A stretch of DNA of 64,000 bases from positions 931,715-995,714 of the forward strand of contig NZ_JALBFU010000001.1 of assembly GCF_022662575.1 (NCBI RefSeq). Direction: 5' to 3'. The translations under genes were made by a program, and so were the position numbers. Shown here one piece after another: positions 28,797-40,733 of the stretch. This DNA comes from Luteimonas aquatica. Lineage in GTDB: Bacteria > Pseudomonadota > Gammaproteobacteria > Xanthomonadales > Xanthomonadaceae. The notes under the pieces were generated by a model, which worked only from the letters and a program-made list of their open reading frames with translations, did no database searches and had not been told where the DNA came from. Position 1 is the first letter of the stretch. The number at the start of each line of letters is the position of its first letter.

Positions 28797-29957
28797 CTAG
28801 GACGCCGGCGCGCGCGATCCGCGCCGGTACGCGCGCCACACGCGCCATGCCCCCAGCGGAACGCAGGCGATCGACAGCACGGCGATCAGGAAAGGCGCGA
28901 GATCCATGCGCACGACGGCGCGCTGCCCCTCCGGAAGCAGCATCGGCGGCATCTGGTGCGCGACGAAACCGGCGTAGGCCAGCCCCAGGCCCCAGGCCAG
29001 GCCGGCGCAGGCGGCATGGACGCCGATGCGCGAGGACTTGCCTGCGCCGACGCGCCTCAGACTCGCCCGCGCCCACAGGCGGCTCGCTTTCCAGCCCGCC
29101 CAGATCGCCGCCAGGAACACCAGCCACGATCCCCACATCGCCACGCGATAGGGGATTCCCGGCCGCGCCTGCGCGATGACGGCGAGGGCGTCGGCGGGCA
29201 GGCCGGCGGATTCCAGCCGATAGACCTCGCCGCGCGAGGAATCCCCGTCCGACGCGTCGGCGTCGATCCGCGCCATCGGCGGGGACAGTCGCGCCGTCCA
29301 GCCATGCGGCACCTTCACCTCCGCGATCAGCCGGCCGAACGCCGCCCAGGTGCGCGCGGGGGCCAGCGCGTACTCGAACTGGTAGGCCAGGGTCGGCCCC
29401 TCGCCGTGCAGGCGCACCATCGGCCGCGCCTGGTAGACGATGCGCACCGCGCTCGTGCCGCGCGCGATCGGCAACTCGATTTCGGCGACGGCCACCTTGC
29501 CGTCCGCGTTCCCGATCACGTCGTAGGGCGGCGTGCCCTGCAGGGGGCTGCTCGGCTGCCCGTCGATCTGGGTTCTCCAACTGGCGGGCAGGGTCTCGAC
29601 CGCGACCCGCCTCAGCCGCACCGGCAGCGGCCGCTCGTCGAGGTAGGCGCGGAAATCGCCGACCTCCTGCGCGCCGGTGACGAACAGCGGCCGCAATACG
29701 GCATCGGGTCCGTCATGCCGCAGCGTGTAGAGCGCCTGGATCGCGACCTTGCCCTCGCTGTCCGCGTCCAGCCCGGTGAAGTCGAGCCACAGGCGCTCCT
29801 CATCGACCCGTGTGCGCCCGAAGCCGACCGGCTCGGCGGCCGGATCGCCGTCCGACCAGGGCTTGCCCATGTTGGCGTGCGTCGCCGGGGAGAACGCCGC
29901 GAGCCATGGCACCGCCGCCCACAGCGCGAGGAACGCCGCGCGGGCAGCCGAAGGCAT
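28797..29957 (-). CDS. Unknown membrane protein between era and recO
   Basis: A 386-residue protein I do not recognise. It has an N-terminal signal sequence ([22 protein letters not shown]), an extracytoplasmic region of about 250 residues rich in beta-strand patterns ([53 protein letters not shown]), and three C-terminal membrane spans ([51 protein letters not shown]). The ATG overlaps the era stop codon by one base (TGATG), so it is translated with era and precedes recO by 11 bases. The soluble part could be a ligand-binding ectodomain; function unknown. Confidence 0.85.
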   Translation of the reverse strand: MPSAARAAFLALWAAVPWLAAFSPATHANMGKPWSDGDPAAEPVGFGRTRVDEERLWLDFTGLDADSEGKVAIQALYTLRHDGPDAVLRPLFVTGAQEVGDFRAYLDERPLPVRLRRVAVETLPASWRTQIDGQPSSPLQGTPPYDVIGNADGKVAVAEIELPIARGTSAVRIVYQARPMVRLHGEGPTLAYQFEYALAPARTWAAFGRLIAEVKVPHGWTARLSPPMARIDADASDGDSSRGEVYRLESAGLPADALAVIAQARPGIPYRVAMWGSWLVFLAAIWAGWKASRLWARASLRRVGAGKSSRIGVHAACAGLAWGLGLAYAGFVAHQMPPMLLPEGQRAVVRMDLAPFLIAVLSIACVPLGAWRVWRAYRRGSRAPAS

Positions 29958-30880
29958 CAGTCGCCGTAGCCCAGCGAGCGCAGCGCGGCCTCGTCGTCCG
30001 ACCAGCCCTCGCGCACCCGCACCCAGGTCTGCAGGAAGACCTTGGCGTCGAACAGCCGCTCCATCTGCTGCCGCGCCTTGCTGCCGATCTCGCGCAGGCG
30101 CGCCCCGCCCTTGCCGATGACGATGGCCTTCTGTCCGTCGCGCTCGACCCAGATCACCGCGCCGATGCGCAGCATGGCGCCGTCGACGGCGAAGGACTCG
30201 ATCTCCACCGTGGTGGCGTACGGCAGTTCCGCGCCGAGCTGGCGCATCAGCTGCTCGCGCACCATCTCGCCGGCGAGGAAGCGCTGGCTCTTGTCGGTGA
30301 TCTCGTCCTCGGCGTACAGCGCCGGCTGCTCGGGCATCAGCGACAGCAGGGTGGCGGTGAGCGCCTCCAGGCCGTTGCGCTTGAGCGCGGAGATCGGATG
30401 CACGCCGGCGAACTCGCGGCCTTCGGTGACCTGCTGCAGGTACGGCAGCAGGGCCGCCTTCTCGCGCAGCCGGTCGATCTGGTTCACCACCAGCACCGCC
30501 GGCACCTTGGCCGCGCGCAGGGCCTCGAAGGCGAGCGTGTCCTCCTCGTCCCAGCGCCCGGCCACCACCACCAGCACCGCCGCGTCCACGCCCTCCAGGG
30601 CGCCGCGCGCGGCGCGGTTCAACATGCGGTTCATCGCCGAGCCGGCGAGCTTGCCGTGCTCGCGATGCAGGCCGGGCGTATCGACCAGCAACAGCTGGCC
30701 CTCCGGACCATTCTGTCCAGAGAAAGTGGCGATGCCGAGCAGCCGGTGCCGCGTGGTCTGCGGCCGGTTGGAGACGATGCTGACCTTGGCGCCGACCAGG
30801 GCGTTGACCAGGGTGGACTTGCCGACGTTGGGGCGGCCGATCACGGCCACCTGTCCGGCGCGGTGCGGGGAGGAAGACAT
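29957..30880 (-). CDS. era: GTPase Era
   Basis: A 307-residue ribosome-biogenesis GTPase that binds the 3' end of 16S rRNA. G1 [10 protein letters not shown]3 DTPG, G4 NQID and a C-terminal KH domain ([33 protein letters not shown]) are complete. It follows rnc in the conserved lepB-rnc-era order, 158 bases downstream. Confidence 0.98.
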   Translation of the reverse strand: MSSSPHRAGQVAVIGRPNVGKSTLVNALVGAKVSIVSNRPQTTRHRLLGIATFSGQNGPEGQLLLVDTPGLHREHGKLAGSAMNRMLNRAARGALEGVDAAVLVVVAGRWDEEDTLAFEALRAAKVPAVLVVNQIDRLREKAALLPYLQQVTEGREFAGVHPISALKRNGLEALTATLLSLMPEQPALYAEDEITDKSQRFLAGEMVREQLMRQLGAELPYATTVEIESFAVDGAMLRIGAVIWVERDGQKAIVIGKGGARLREIGSKARQQMERLFDAKVFLQTWVRVREGWSDDEAALRSLGYGD

Positions 30881-30946
30881 GCGCGGATTCTACCGGGTGA
30901 GCGAACGCATGCTCAGCGGGTGCCTTCGGGCGTCCGCCGCGCGCGT

Positions 30947-30971
30947 GAACGCCCGGCCATGGAGGCCGGGC
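30947..30971. repeat. Palindromic intergenic repeat, copy A
   Basis: In the rnc-era gap, GCCCGGCC and GGCCGGGC arms flank CATGGA, preceded by GAAC. Nearly the same 25-base sequence recurs at 53499-53524, with one base inserted. Probably a dispersed REP-like element. Confidence 0.55.
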
Positions 30972-31038
30972 CGGGCAAGGCTTCGGATCGATTCCCGTCC
31001 CGGCGCGCCGGCGGGGCGCTGCAGCGCCGCGTAGCCGG

Positions 31039-31713
31039 TTACGCCGCGGCTTCGAGCTGGGCCAGCACCGCCTCCGCGGCGGCCTGCTCGGCGGCGCGGC
31101 GCGAACCGCCCTCGCCCACGGCCGACAGCGGCGGCTCGGCGATCGTGCACGAGACCCGGAAAGACTTGGCGTGGTCGTCGCCCGACTCGGCCACCAGCTC
31201 GTAGGCCGGCAGCGGACGCTGGCGCGCCTGCAGCCATTCCTGCAGCCGGGTCTTGGCGTCCTTGTCGACCTTGCCCGCCGGCGTCTGGTTGACCGCCTCC
31301 TCGAACCAGGGCAGCACCACGCGGCGGCAGGCCTCGAATCCGGCATCGAGATAGATCGCGCCGACCAGCGCCTCCAGCGCGTCGGAGAGGATCGAATCGC
31401 GGCGGTGGCCGCCGGACTTCATCTCGCCCGGTCCCAGGATCAGGTCCGCGCCGATCTCCATGCCGCGGGCGATGGCCGCCAGCGAGGATTCGCGCACCAG
31501 CTCGGCGCGCGCGCGCGTGAGCGCGCCCTCGTCGGCCTTGGGCCAGCGGCGGTAGAGCGCCTCGGCGACGATCAGCCCGACGATCGCGTCGCCGAGGAAT
31601 TCCAGGCGCTCGTTGTGCGGCGCCCCGGCGCTGCGGTGGGTCAGCGCCTGCGTCAGCAGACCGGGATCGGTGAAAGCGTGTCCGGCGTAGCGGCGAACGC
31701 CGTCAATTGCCAT
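31039..31713 (-). CDS. rnc: Ribonuclease III
   Basis: A 224-residue double-strand-specific endoribonuclease for rRNA and mRNA processing. The signature [21 protein letters not shown] contains the catalytic acidic residues; a second acidic site is in [14 protein letters not shown]-terminal dsRNA-binding domain ([20 protein letters not shown]...[14 protein letters not shown]) follows. Its start overlaps the end of the DUF4845 gene by 11 bases. Confidence 0.98.
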   Translation of the reverse strand: MAIDGVRRYAGHAFTDPGLLTQALTHRSAGAPHNERLEFLGDAIVGLIVAEALYRRWPKADEGALTRARAELVRESSLAAIARGMEIGADLILGPGEMKSGGHRRDSILSDALEALVGAIYLDAGFEACRRVVLPWFEEAVNQTPAGKVDKDAKTRLQEWLQARQRPLPAYELVAESGDDHAKSFRVSCTIAEPPLSAVGEGGSRRAAEQAAAEAVLAQLEAAA

Positions 31714-32080
31714 TGCCGCCGAGTTTCGCGTCGGCGTGGAACTTGCCGACGATGTCGATGTTGCCCAGCAGCGGCTTGCGCACCTCGTAGTCGACGATCA
31801 TCTTCCAGCCGCCGGTGTCGGCGCGCTCGAAGCTGACGTCCTTCGACTTAACGCTCTCGGAGTAGCTGATGTCCAGCCGCTTGAAGAACAGGGTCTTGAT
31901 GCTGCCCACGTCCTGCTCGGCGATGCCCGGCTCCTTCTGCAGGCCCTTGAGCGCCTGCTTCACCGAGTAGTACTCGTAGTACATCGGGAACAGTTGCATG
32001 CCCACGTAGGCGAAGAACCCCACCACCCCGAGGGTGATGACGAAGCCCAGCAAGGACATCCCGCGTTGCGTGCGTTTCAT
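31703..32080 (-). CDS. DUF4845 single-span membrane protein
   Basis: A 125-residue protein with a type-IV-pilin-like start ([37 protein letters not shown]), which serves as its one membrane span, followed by a small soluble domain ([23 protein letters not shown]). The DUF4845 family sits between lepB and rnc in many beta- and gammaproteobacteria and is of unknown function; the location suggests a link to protein export or envelope maturation. Confidence 0.88.
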   Translation of the reverse strand: MKRTQRGMSLLGFVITLGVVGFFAYVGMQLFPMYYEYYSVKQALKGLQKEPGIAEQDVGSIKTLFFKRLDISYSESVKSKDVSFERADTGGWKMIVDYEVRKPLLGNIDIVGKFHADAKLGGNGN

Positions 32081-32123
32081 GGCCTTTCTCCCCTGATGAC
32101 GGTGGCTTTCCCCGGCGCCTACG

Positions 32124-32933
32124 TTACTGGATACCGCTGCCGATCCGCGAGGTGTCGAAGTTGTTTTTGCACAGACTGCCGATGCTGTCGCAGTTCATCC
32201 AGATCATGAAGGCCTTGCCGCGGATGTTCTGCTCGGGCAGGAAATGGCTGGGCCAGAACCGGGCGTCGTCGCTGCGGTCGCGGTTGTCGCCCATCACGAA
32301 ATAATGGCCCGGGGGCACGGTCCACTCGCCCTCGCCCTGGTCGAAGGCGGCCTTGTCCAGCTCCAGGATCGCGTGCGGGCGGCCGGGCAGCTTCTCGGTC
32401 AGCTGGCTGGCGCCGGTCATCTCGGCGCCGCTGCCCTTGCCGACGTACTCGCCGACGTACTGGTACTCGAACGGCTTGCCGTTCACGTAGACCTGGTTGC
32501 CGCGGTAGGCCACCGTGTCGCCGGGCAGGCCGATGATGCGCTTGATCCAGTCCTGGTCCGGGCTCTGCGGCGGCTTGAACACGATCACGTCGCCGCGCTT
32601 GGGCTCCCCGACCGCGAAGATCTTGGTGTTGCTGATCGGCAGGCGCAGGCCGTAGGAGAACTTGTTGACCAGGATGAAGTCGCCGGTGAGCAGGGTCGGC
32701 ATCATCGAGTTGGACGGAATGCGGAACGGCTCGGCCACGAAGCTGCGCAGGATCAGCACGATCGCCAGCACCGGGAAGAACGCCTTGGCGTAGTCGACCA
32801 CGACCGGGTCCTTGCCGTCGTCGAGCAGGCCGGCGTTGCGCTTGCGCCTGGCGGCGAAGAACAGCGCGTCCAGCAGCCAGATGAACCCGGACGCCAGCGT
32901 CGCCACCACCAATCCGATCTCGAACAATCTCAT
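32124..32933 (-). CDS. lepB: Signal peptidase I
   Basis: A 269-residue inner-membrane serine protease that removes Sec signal peptides. N-terminal membrane anchor (IGLVVATLASGFIWLLDALFF), the Ser nucleophile in IPSNSMMPTL, the general-base Lys in DWIKRIIGLPGD, and the GDNRDRSDDARFW box are all present. It follows lepA in the usual lepA-lepB order. Confidence 0.98.
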   Translation of the reverse strand: MRLFEIGLVVATLASGFIWLLDALFFAARRKRNAGLLDDGKDPVVVDYAKAFFPVLAIVLILRSFVAEPFRIPSNSMMPTLLTGDFILVNKFSYGLRLPISNTKIFAVGEPKRGDVIVFKPPQSPDQDWIKRIIGLPGDTVAYRGNQVYVNGKPFEYQYVGEYVGKGSGAEMTGASQLTEKLPGRPHAILELDKAAFDQGEGEWTVPPGHYFVMGDNRDRSDDARFWPSHFLPEQNIRGKAFMIWMNCDSIGSLCKNNFDTSRIGSGIQ

Positions 32934-33013
32934 GTGTTTTCCTTAAAGCTGGGAGTCTGGGCCCGGGGACGCGCCCCGTCCGGCGGTCGCTTCCGCCGCA
33001 AGCCGGAATGACA

Positions 33014-33035
33014 GGGAACGGGCTTGCAAGTTCCC
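33014..33035 (-). terminator. Possible hairpin in lepA-lepB gap
   Basis: GGGAAC (33014-33019) and GTTCCC (33030-33035) pair around a 10-base loop, 20 bases past the lepA stop. The adjacent CGCAAGCCGGAATGACAGG resembles a motif I associate with dispersed intergenic repeats of this order. Weak. Confidence 0.3.
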
Positions 33036-33054
33036 GCCTCCCGGCCCGGTTTCG

Positions 33055-34863
<1,809 letters not shown>

Positions 34864-34918
34864 ATGGCGGCGGTGGGCCGTCATGCGGCCGGGGCAATAA
34901 AACGGCGCATTATCGCAC

Positions 34919-34955
34919 GACCGGCCGCAGATGGCCGGTCGAGGTCCCGGGACCT
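34919..34955 (-). repeat. Paired palindromes downstream of degP
   Basis: GACCGGCC and GGCCGGTC (34919-34940, 6-base loop) form one hairpin; directly beside it lies the perfect 14-base palindrome AGGTCCCGGGACCT (34942-34955). They follow the degP stop by 58-94 bases on the minus strand and could end that transcript. The first arm resembles the GGCCGG core of the intergenic repeats at 30947 and 53499. Confidence 0.45.
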
Positions 34956-35012
34956 GCCGCGATGCCGCCGGCGGCTCGGGCCCGCTCCACCAGGCCCGAG
35001 GCGCGCCGGCGC

Positions 35013-36563
35013 CTACTGCTCGTCGTCGCCTGCGTCGCCGCCGGCGCGCGGGGTCACCGCCACGAAGACCGAACTGCCGTCGCGGCGCACCAGCAGCATC
35101 ACCGTCTGCCCGGCCTTGACGCCGGACAGGGCCCGGTCGAGCGCGGCGGCGCTGCCGACCGGCGTGCTGCCGACCCGCAGCACGATGTCACCCGGCTGCA
35201 GGCCCGCCTCGCGCGCGGCGATGCCCTCGATGCGGGCGATGCCCACGCCCTCGCCGGCCTGCAGGCCGGCCTGGCGGCGCTGGTCGGCGCCCAGGTCCTG
35301 GCCGATCAGGCCCAGCGCATTGGACGACTTCGCCGACGGACCGCCCGGCGCGCCGCCCTGGTCGGGTCCCTGCCTGCCGCGGCTGCCGGGCAGGACGCTC
35401 TCGTCGAGCTGGGTGAGGGTCAGGGACACCTGGCGCGGGCGTCCCTCGCGCAGGATGTCCAGCTTGACGCTCGTGCCCGGCGTCATGGCGCCGATGATCG
35501 GCGGCAGGTCGCTGTACTGGTTGATCGGGGTGTCGTCCACCGCGCGGATCACGTCGCCGGGCTGCAGGCCGGCCTTGTCGCCGGGGCCGCCGGGCGTGAC
35601 GTTGCTGATCAGCGCGCCGCGCGTATCGGGCAGCCCGAAACCCTTGGCGCTTTCGGCGGTGAGCGGCTGCAGGGCAACGCCGATCATGCCGCGGCTGACC
35701 TTGCCGGTGGCCTTGAGCTGCTTCACCGTGCTCATCGCCAGGTTGCTGGGAATGGCGAAGCTCACGCCCATGTAGCCGCCGGAATTGGAGAAGATCTGCG
35801 AGTTGATGCCGATCACCTCGCCGCTGGTGTTGAGCAGCGGACCGCCGGAGTTGCCCTGGTTGATCGCCACGTCGGTCTGGATGAAGGGCACGTACTGCTG
35901 CTGCGCGTACGGATTGCTGCGGCCGACCGCGCTGATGATGCCGGCGGTGACCGAATGGTCGAGGCCGAACGGCGAACCGATCGCCACCGCCCATTGCCCC
36001 GGCTTGAGCTTGTTGGAATCGCCGATGCGCAGCGCCGGCAGGCCGCTGGCCTCGATCTTCAGCAGGGCGATGTCGGACTGCTCGTCACTGCCGACCACCT
36101 TGGCCTTGAACTCGCGGCGGTCGGTCAGCTTGACCGTGACCGTGTCGGCGCCGTCGACCACGTGGTGGTTGGTGAGCACGTAGCCGTCGGCGGAGATAAT
36201 GAAGCCCGAGCCCATCGAGCGGCCGCGCGGGCCGTTGTCCGGATCCTGCGGCATGCCCGGGAACGGCATGCCCGGGCCGAAGAAGCGGCGGAAGATCTCC
36301 GGGATGTCCTCCTCGTTGGGCATCTGCGGCCGCTGCCCGCGCGCGCGCCGCGGCGCGGGCTTGCCGCCGACCTCGGCAACGATATTGACCACGCCGGGCC
36401 CCACCTGGGCCACCAGTTGGGTGAAGTCGGGCAGACCGACCACGGCCGGGGCCGGCGCGGTCGACGGCGACGTCTGCTGCGCGGTCGCCACCGGCAGGAC
36501 CACCGCGGTGGTGGCGGTGGCGGTCAGGGCGATCAGGAGGGCGGATTGCAGCGGGGCTCTCAT
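35013..36563 (-). CDS. degP: Periplasmic serine protease DegP/MucD (Do family)
   Basis: A 516-residue quality-control protease and chaperone. A signal peptide ([21 protein letters not shown]) precedes a trypsin-like domain with the catalytic triad: His in [11 protein letters not shown], Asp in SDIALLKIE, Ser in [10 protein letters not shown]. Two PDZ domains follow (about 290-380 and 420-505). It is the third gene of rpoE-rseA-degP, as in the mucD arrangement of pseudomonads and xanthomonads, so it is expected to be under sigma-E control. Confidence 0.97.
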   Translation of the reverse strand: MRAPLQSALLIALTATATTAVVLPVATAQQTSPSTAPAPAVVGLPDFTQLVAQVGPGVVNIVAEVGGKPAPRRARGQRPQMPNEEDIPEIFRRFFGPGMPFPGMPQDPDNGPRGRSMGSGFIISADGYVLTNHHVVDGADTVTVKLTDRREFKAKVVGSDEQSDIALLKIEASGLPALRIGDSNKLKPGQWAVAIGSPFGLDHSVTAGIISAVGRSNPYAQQQYVPFIQTDVAINQGNSGGPLLNTSGEVIGINSQIFSNSGGYMGVSFAIPSNLAMSTVKQLKATGKVSRGMIGVALQPLTAESAKGFGLPDTRGALISNVTPGGPGDKAGLQPGDVIRAVDDTPINQYSDLPPIIGAMTPGTSVKLDILREGRPRQVSLTLTQLDESVLPGSRGRQGPDQGGAPGGPSAKSSNALGLIGQDLGADQRRQAGLQAGEGVGIARIEGIAAREAGLQPGDIVLRVGSTPVGSAAALDRALSGVKAGQTVMLLVRRDGSSVFVAVTPRAGGDAGDDEQ

Positions 36564-36614
36564 CGGGGAGGCGTCCTCGACAAATGGTTCGGGAAAGGGG
36601 ATGGAGACGCGCGT

Positions 36615-36632
36615 CCGGGCCGTGCGGCCCGG
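36615..36632 (-). terminator. Inverted repeat between rseA and degP
   Basis: CCGGGCCG and CGGCCCGG separated by TG. The stem may attenuate rather than end transcription, since degP follows 51 bases downstream. Confidence 0.3.
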
Positions 36633-36642
36633 GGCACGGAGT

Positions 36643-37602
36643 TCAGCGCGGACCGCTCAAGGCGTCGTGGCGCTCGGCCGGCGCAGGGGTCCGCTGCAGG
36701 TCCGCCGCCGGATCGAACCGCGGCAGGAAAGGATTGCCGCCGCCGCTGCCGTAGCTGGCATTGAGCGCGCCCTGGCCGGCATAGCCGCCGAGGATCGTGC
36801 GCGGCCAGGGCCGCGACGGCGCCATCGGCTGCGCGGCGAAGGGGCCGCCGGCCAGGGACGCCGCGGCCTCGCCCTGCGGCGCGGCGGCGGCGAACTGGCT
36901 GGCGGGGATCGAGGCCGGATCGAGCACCGGCGCCGGCGCGGCCGCTGCGGGCGCGGCGGTGGAGGCCGCGACCAGCCGCTCGGTCGCGGTGCGTGCGTCG
37001 GCGCCGGTCGCGGCGCGCTGGGGACGGGCGCGGCGCTCGAGCGCGCGCCGCGGCACGTCCGCCGCGGCGATGGCGGCGGCCGCCATCGTCGCGGTATCGG
37101 GCGCCTGGGGCGCGGGCATCGACGGCGTCTGCGTGCGCAGCGGCGCCGCCGGTTGCGGAGACAGCGTGGTGCCGGCCAGTTGCGAGCCGACGGCCGGGAT
37201 CGTCGCCTGCACCGGATCGGAGACATCGGAGACCGGCTGGCGCGCCACGAACAGCGCCGCCACCGCCACCGATGCGGCCAGGGCGGCGCCGCCGCCCCAG
37301 CGGCCCCAGCGCGGACGGCCGCTGCCGCCGCTCGCCTGCGCGGCGGCCGCCTCCGGCATCGCCTGCTCGGCGATGGCCTGCGCCACGCGCTGCGAGAACC
37401 CGGCCGGCAGCAGCGCGTCATGGCGTCCGCGCAGGATGTCTCCGCACAGTTGCCAGCGCTCCCAGCACGCGGCCAGTTCGCCGTCGTGCTCGAGGCGGCG
37501 CAGCATGAACCTGGCCTCGTCGGGCGCGGTCTCGCCATCGAGCATGGCCGAGAGCTGCTGCCTGAAATGCTGTTCGTACTTGTCGGTTTGCACTTGGGTC
37601 AT
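36643..37602 (-). CDS. rseA: Sigma-E anti-sigma factor, RseA family
   Basis: A 319-residue single-span inner-membrane protein. The N-terminal RseA domain, LSAMLDGETAPDEARFMLRRLEHDGELAACWERWQLCGDILRG, binds sigma-E. One span (GGGAALAASVAVAALFVA, about 99-116) leads to a Pro/Ala-rich periplasmic region of about 200 residues, longer and more disordered than in E. coli (216 residues total). A separate rseB is not seen. It is 53 bases after rpoE and precedes degP. Confidence 0.9.
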   Translation of the reverse strand: MTQVQTDKYEQHFRQQLSAMLDGETAPDEARFMLRRLEHDGELAACWERWQLCGDILRGRHDALLPAGFSQRVAQAIAEQAMPEAAAAQASGGSGRPRWGRWGGGAALAASVAVAALFVARQPVSDVSDPVQATIPAVGSQLAGTTLSPQPAAPLRTQTPSMPAPQAPDTATMAAAAIAAADVPRRALERRARPQRAATGADARTATERLVAASTAAPAAAAPAPVLDPASIPASQFAAAAPQGEAAASLAGGPFAAQPMAPSRPWPRTILGGYAGQGALNASYGSGGGNPFLPRFDPAADLQRTPAPAERHDALSGPR

Positions 37603-37655
37603 ATCGCTTGGGTGTCTTGCCTGACGTCGTTCAATCGATGGGTCTGGAATGGAGG

Positions 37656-38297
37656 TCAGCGGACCGCGCGCTGGCGCGTGCCGGCGCTGTCCATCAGCGG
37701 CTTGAGCTCGACGTCGATCGCCTCGCGCGCCCGGAAGATGCGCGAGCGCACCGTGCCAATCGGGCAGTCCATGCGTTGTGCGATCTCTTCGTAGCTCAAG
37801 CCTTCCACTTCGCGCAGGGTGATGGCCAGCCGCAGTTCCTCCGGCAATGCTTCGACCGCGCGCATCACGGTTTGTTCCATCTGCTGGCGCGCCAGTTCCC
37901 GCTCCGGGGTATCGGTGTCGCGCAGGCGCACGCCGGAATCGAACTGCTCGGCGTCGCCGATGTCGATGTCCTCGGTGGGAGGACGGCGGTTGTGCGCGAC
38001 GAGATGGTTCTTTGCGGTGTTCACGGCGATACGGTGCAGCCAGGTGTAGAACTGGGCGTCGCCGCGGAAATTCCCGATCGCGCGGTAGGCGCGGATGAAG
38101 GTTTCCTGGGCCACGTCCTGGCATTCGCTCCAATCGGAGATGTAGCGCCCGATCAGCGCCGCGATGCGATGCTGGTACTTGCGCACCAGCAGATCGAACG
38201 CCGCGCTGTCGCCGCGCTGCACCCGCTTGACCAGTTCCTGGTCCAGCTCCTGGTTGGGCTCCTGCCGACCTTGTTGTGTATCCACGACTTCGGCCAT
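37656..38297 (-). CDS. rpoE: RNA polymerase sigma-E factor (RpoE/AlgU)
   Basis: A 213-residue ECF sigma factor for envelope stress. Region 2 (FDLLVRKYQHRIAALIGRYI...CQDVAQETFIRAYRAIGNFRGDAQFYTWLHRIAVNTAKNHL) and region 4 (EVEGLSYEEIAQRMDCPIGTVRSRIFRAREAID) match RpoE/AlgU closely. ATG 38297 has GAGGAG upstream; an earlier in-frame start would place the coding region over the promoter. A sigma-E-type promoter lies just upstream. Confidence 0.97.
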   Translation of the reverse strand: MAEVVDTQQGRQEPNQELDQELVKRVQRGDSAAFDLLVRKYQHRIAALIGRYISDWSECQDVAQETFIRAYRAIGNFRGDAQFYTWLHRIAVNTAKNHLVAHNRRPPTEDIDIGDAEQFDSGVRLRDTDTPERELARQQMEQTVMRAVEALPEELRLAITLREVEGLSYEEIAQRMDCPIGTVRSRIFRAREAIDVELKPLMDSAGTRQRAVR

Positions 38298-38612
38298 TGG
38301 GCCGGTGCTCCTCAAGAGCCCAACCTGCTGGCTGGGCAATATGACCTTCGACACGGGGGAAAGTTCCAATTACGGTTGCAGGCAGCTTCGCTTCATCTGG
38401 GGCCGCGGCGCCCATGCCGCAAGCCATATGCGCCGGATGGCGCGCCGGAGCGATCGGGAAACGGTTACAACCGCTTTCAAACGCTCATTTGACGTCGCTC
38501 GAACCTCGACGGGATGATAAGGACTCCTGTCCCCGCTAGCCGCAGCGGCCGCCGGACGTCGTTCAGCCGCCTTTGCGATAACGTTTACAGTCCCTTCCTC
38601 GTAACTTAACGG
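38298..38612. other. 315-base divergent promoter region rpoE / FadJ-like gene
   Basis: Holds the candidate sigma-E promoter at 38340-38367 on the minus side. On the plus side, the last 150 bases are A/T-richer than the surroundings; they include CGGTTACAACCG and GCGATAACGTTTAC, which could be regulator sites, but I cannot name a regulator. No open frame is credible here. Confidence 0.55.
38340..38367 (-). promoter_or_regulatory. Sigma-E-dependent promoter of rpoE-rseA-degP
   Basis: On the minus strand, GGAACTT (38367-38361) is followed after 16 bases by TCATA (38344-38340). This fits the sigma-E/AlgU pattern GAACTT-N16/17-TCTGA in the -35 fully and in the -10 approximately. It lies about 45 bases before the rpoE ATG and implies autoregulation. 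Confidence 0.65.
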
Positions 38613-40706
38613 ATGGCACCCATGATTGCAGGGCTCGACGGACTGCGCTTCAGCCATTGGCAAGCCGAGCAGCGCGACGACGGCATCGTCGTGCTGACCT
38701 TGGACCGCGCCGACGAGTCGGTGAACACCTTCTCGCAGGACGTCGTCCTCGAGCTGGATGCGCTGCTCGAGCGGCTGTCGATCGATCCGCCCAAGGGCCT
38801 GATCCTGCGCTCGGGCAAGGCCAAGGGCTTCATCGCCGGCGCCGACATCCACGAATTCCAGGAACTCGACGCCAAGGGCGTGATCGGCGATTCCATCCGC
38901 CGCGGCCAGCTGGCCTTCCAGCGCCTGGCCGAGCTGCGCTGCCCCACGGTGGCCGCGATCCACGGCTTCTGCATGGGCGGCGGCACCGAGATCGCCCTGG
39001 CCTGCCGCTATCGCGTGGCCAGCAACGACGCCTCCACCCGCATCGGGCTGCCGGAAGTGAAGCTCGGCATCTATCCCGGCTGGGGCGGCAGCGTGCGGCT
39101 GCCGCGGCTGATCGGAGCCCCGGCCGCGTTCGACCTGATGCTCACCGGCCGCAGCTTCTCGGCGCAGGCCGCGAAAGCGGTGGGCCTGGTGGACAAGGTG
39201 GCCGACCCGGCGCAATTGCTCGAGGCGGCGGTCGAGCTGGTCCACAAGGGCGCGCAGCGCCCGTTCAAGCAGCGCTTCCTGGCCTGGATCACCAACACCT
39301 GGCCGGCGCGCCAGCTGCTCGCGCCGACCATGGCCAAGCAGGTCGCCCGCAAGGCGCGCAAGGACCACTACCCCGCCCCCTTCACGCTGATCGAGACCTG
39401 GCGCCGCAGCGGCGGGGGCATGCAGTCGCTGCTGGCGGCCGAGCGCAAGTCGGTGGTCAAGCTGGCCGGCACTCCGACTGCGCGCAACCTGGTGCGCGTC
39501 TATTTCCTGCAGGAACGCATGAAGGCGCTCGGGGGGAAGGACTCGCCGGAGACCGGCAGCGGCAAGCCGCTGCCGGGCGGCATCGCCCGCGTGCACGTGA
39601 TCGGCGCCGGCGTGATGGGCGGCGACATCGCCGCCTGGTCGGCCTACAAGGGCTTCCAGGTCACGCTGCAGGACCGCGAGCAGCCCTACATCGACAAGGC
39701 GATGGCGCGCGCGCAGGAGCTGTTCGCCAAGAAGGTGAAGGACGAGACCAAGCGTCCCGAGGTGGCCGCGCGCCTGGCCTCCGACCTCAACGGCGACGGC
39801 ATCCCGGAAGCCGACCTCGTGGTCGAGGCAATCATCGAGCAGTCCGAGGCCAAGCGCGACCTGTACGCCGCGGTCGAGCCGCGGCTGAAGCCCGACGCGC
39901 TGCTCACCACCAACACCTCGGCGATCCCGCTGACCGAGCTGCGCGAGCACATCCGCCGGCCGGCGCAGTTCGCCGGCCTGCACTTCGTCAATCCGGTGCC
40001 GCTGATGCCGCTTGTGGAAATCATCCACCACGACGGCATGGCGCCGCAGACCCAGCAGCGCCTGGCGGCCTTCTGCAACGCCATCGGCAAGCTGCCGCTG
40101 CCGGTGGCCGGCACGCCCGGCTTCCTGCTCAACCGCCTGCTGTTCCCGTACCTGCTGGAAGCGGCCACCGCGTACTCGGAAGGCATCCCGGGCGCGGCGA
40201 TCGACAGGACCGCGGTCAAGTTCGGCATGCCGCTCGGCCCGGTGGAACTGCTCGACGTGGTCGGCCACGACGTCGCCTACAGCGTGCTGCAGGAACTTGC
40301 CCCCTTCCTCGGCCTGCAGGCGCCGCCGGCGCTGGCCACCGCCCCGGAGCCGGGCAAGCGCGGCAAGAAGGACGGCCAGGGCATCTACGCCTGGGAGAAC
40401 GGCAGGCCGAAGAAGCCCGAGGTGCCGAAGGATTACCGGGTCCCGGAGGACCTGGAGGATCGCCTCATCCTGCCCCTGCTCAACGAGGGCGTGGCCGTGC
40501 TGCACGAGGGCGTGGTCGCCGACGCCGACCTGATCGACGCCGGCATGATCTTCGGCAGCGGCTTCGCGCCGTTCCGCGGCGGCCCGATGCAGTACATCCG
40601 CAGCACCGGCGCCGACGCCATGCTGGCGCGCCTGCAGGCCCTGCAGGCGAAATACGGCGATCGCTTCAAGCCGCGGCCGGGCTGGGATTCGCCGGCGCTG
40701 CGCTGA
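38613..40706 (+). CDS. Multifunctional fatty-acid oxidation enzyme (enoyl-CoA hydratase / 3-hydroxyacyl-CoA dehydrogenase)
   Basis: A 697-residue FadB/FadJ-type fusion for beta-oxidation. The N-terminal crotonase domain shows GFIAGADIHEF and GFCMGGGTEIALACRYRVAS. The NAD-binding domain starts IARVHVIGAGVMGGDIAAWSAYKG, with TNTSAIPLTEL and the catalytic His in LHFVNPVPLMPLVEI; a C-terminal dimerisation domain follows (GFLLNRLLFPYLLEA). The matching thiolase gene (fadA/fadI) is not adjacent, so it acts with a partner elsewhere. A second in-frame ATG three codons later is possible. Confidence 0.93.
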   Translation: MAPMIAGLDGLRFSHWQAEQRDDGIVVLTLDRADESVNTFSQDVVLELDALLERLSIDPPKGLILRSGKAKGFIAGADIHEFQELDAKGVIGDSIRRGQLAFQRLAELRCPTVAAIHGFCMGGGTEIALACRYRVASNDASTRIGLPEVKLGIYPGWGGSVRLPRLIGAPAAFDLMLTGRSFSAQAAKAVGLVDKVADPAQLLEAAVELVHKGAQRPFKQRFLAWITNTWPARQLLAPTMAKQVARKARKDHYPAPFTLIETWRRSGGGMQSLLAAERKSVVKLAGTPTARNLVRVYFLQERMKALGGKDSPETGSGKPLPGGIARVHVIGAGVMGGDIAAWSAYKGFQVTLQDREQPYIDKAMARAQELFAKKVKDETKRPEVAARLASDLNGDGIPEADLVVEAIIEQSEAKRDLYAAVEPRLKPDALLTTNTSAIPLTELREHIRRPAQFAGLHFVNPVPLMPLVEIIHHDGMAPQTQQRLAAFCNAIGKLPLPVAGTPGFLLNRLLFPYLLEAATAYSEGIPGAAIDRTAVKFGMPLGPVELLDVVGHDVAYSVLQELAPFLGLQAPPALATAPEPGKRGKKDGQGIYAWENGRPKKPEVPKDYRVPEDLEDRLILPLLNEGVAVLHEGVVADADLIDAGMIFGSGFAPFRGGPMQYIRSTGADAMLARLQALQAKYGDRFKPRPGWDSPALR

Positions 40707-40733
40707 CGGGATCGCGCCTTCCCGAAACGCGAA

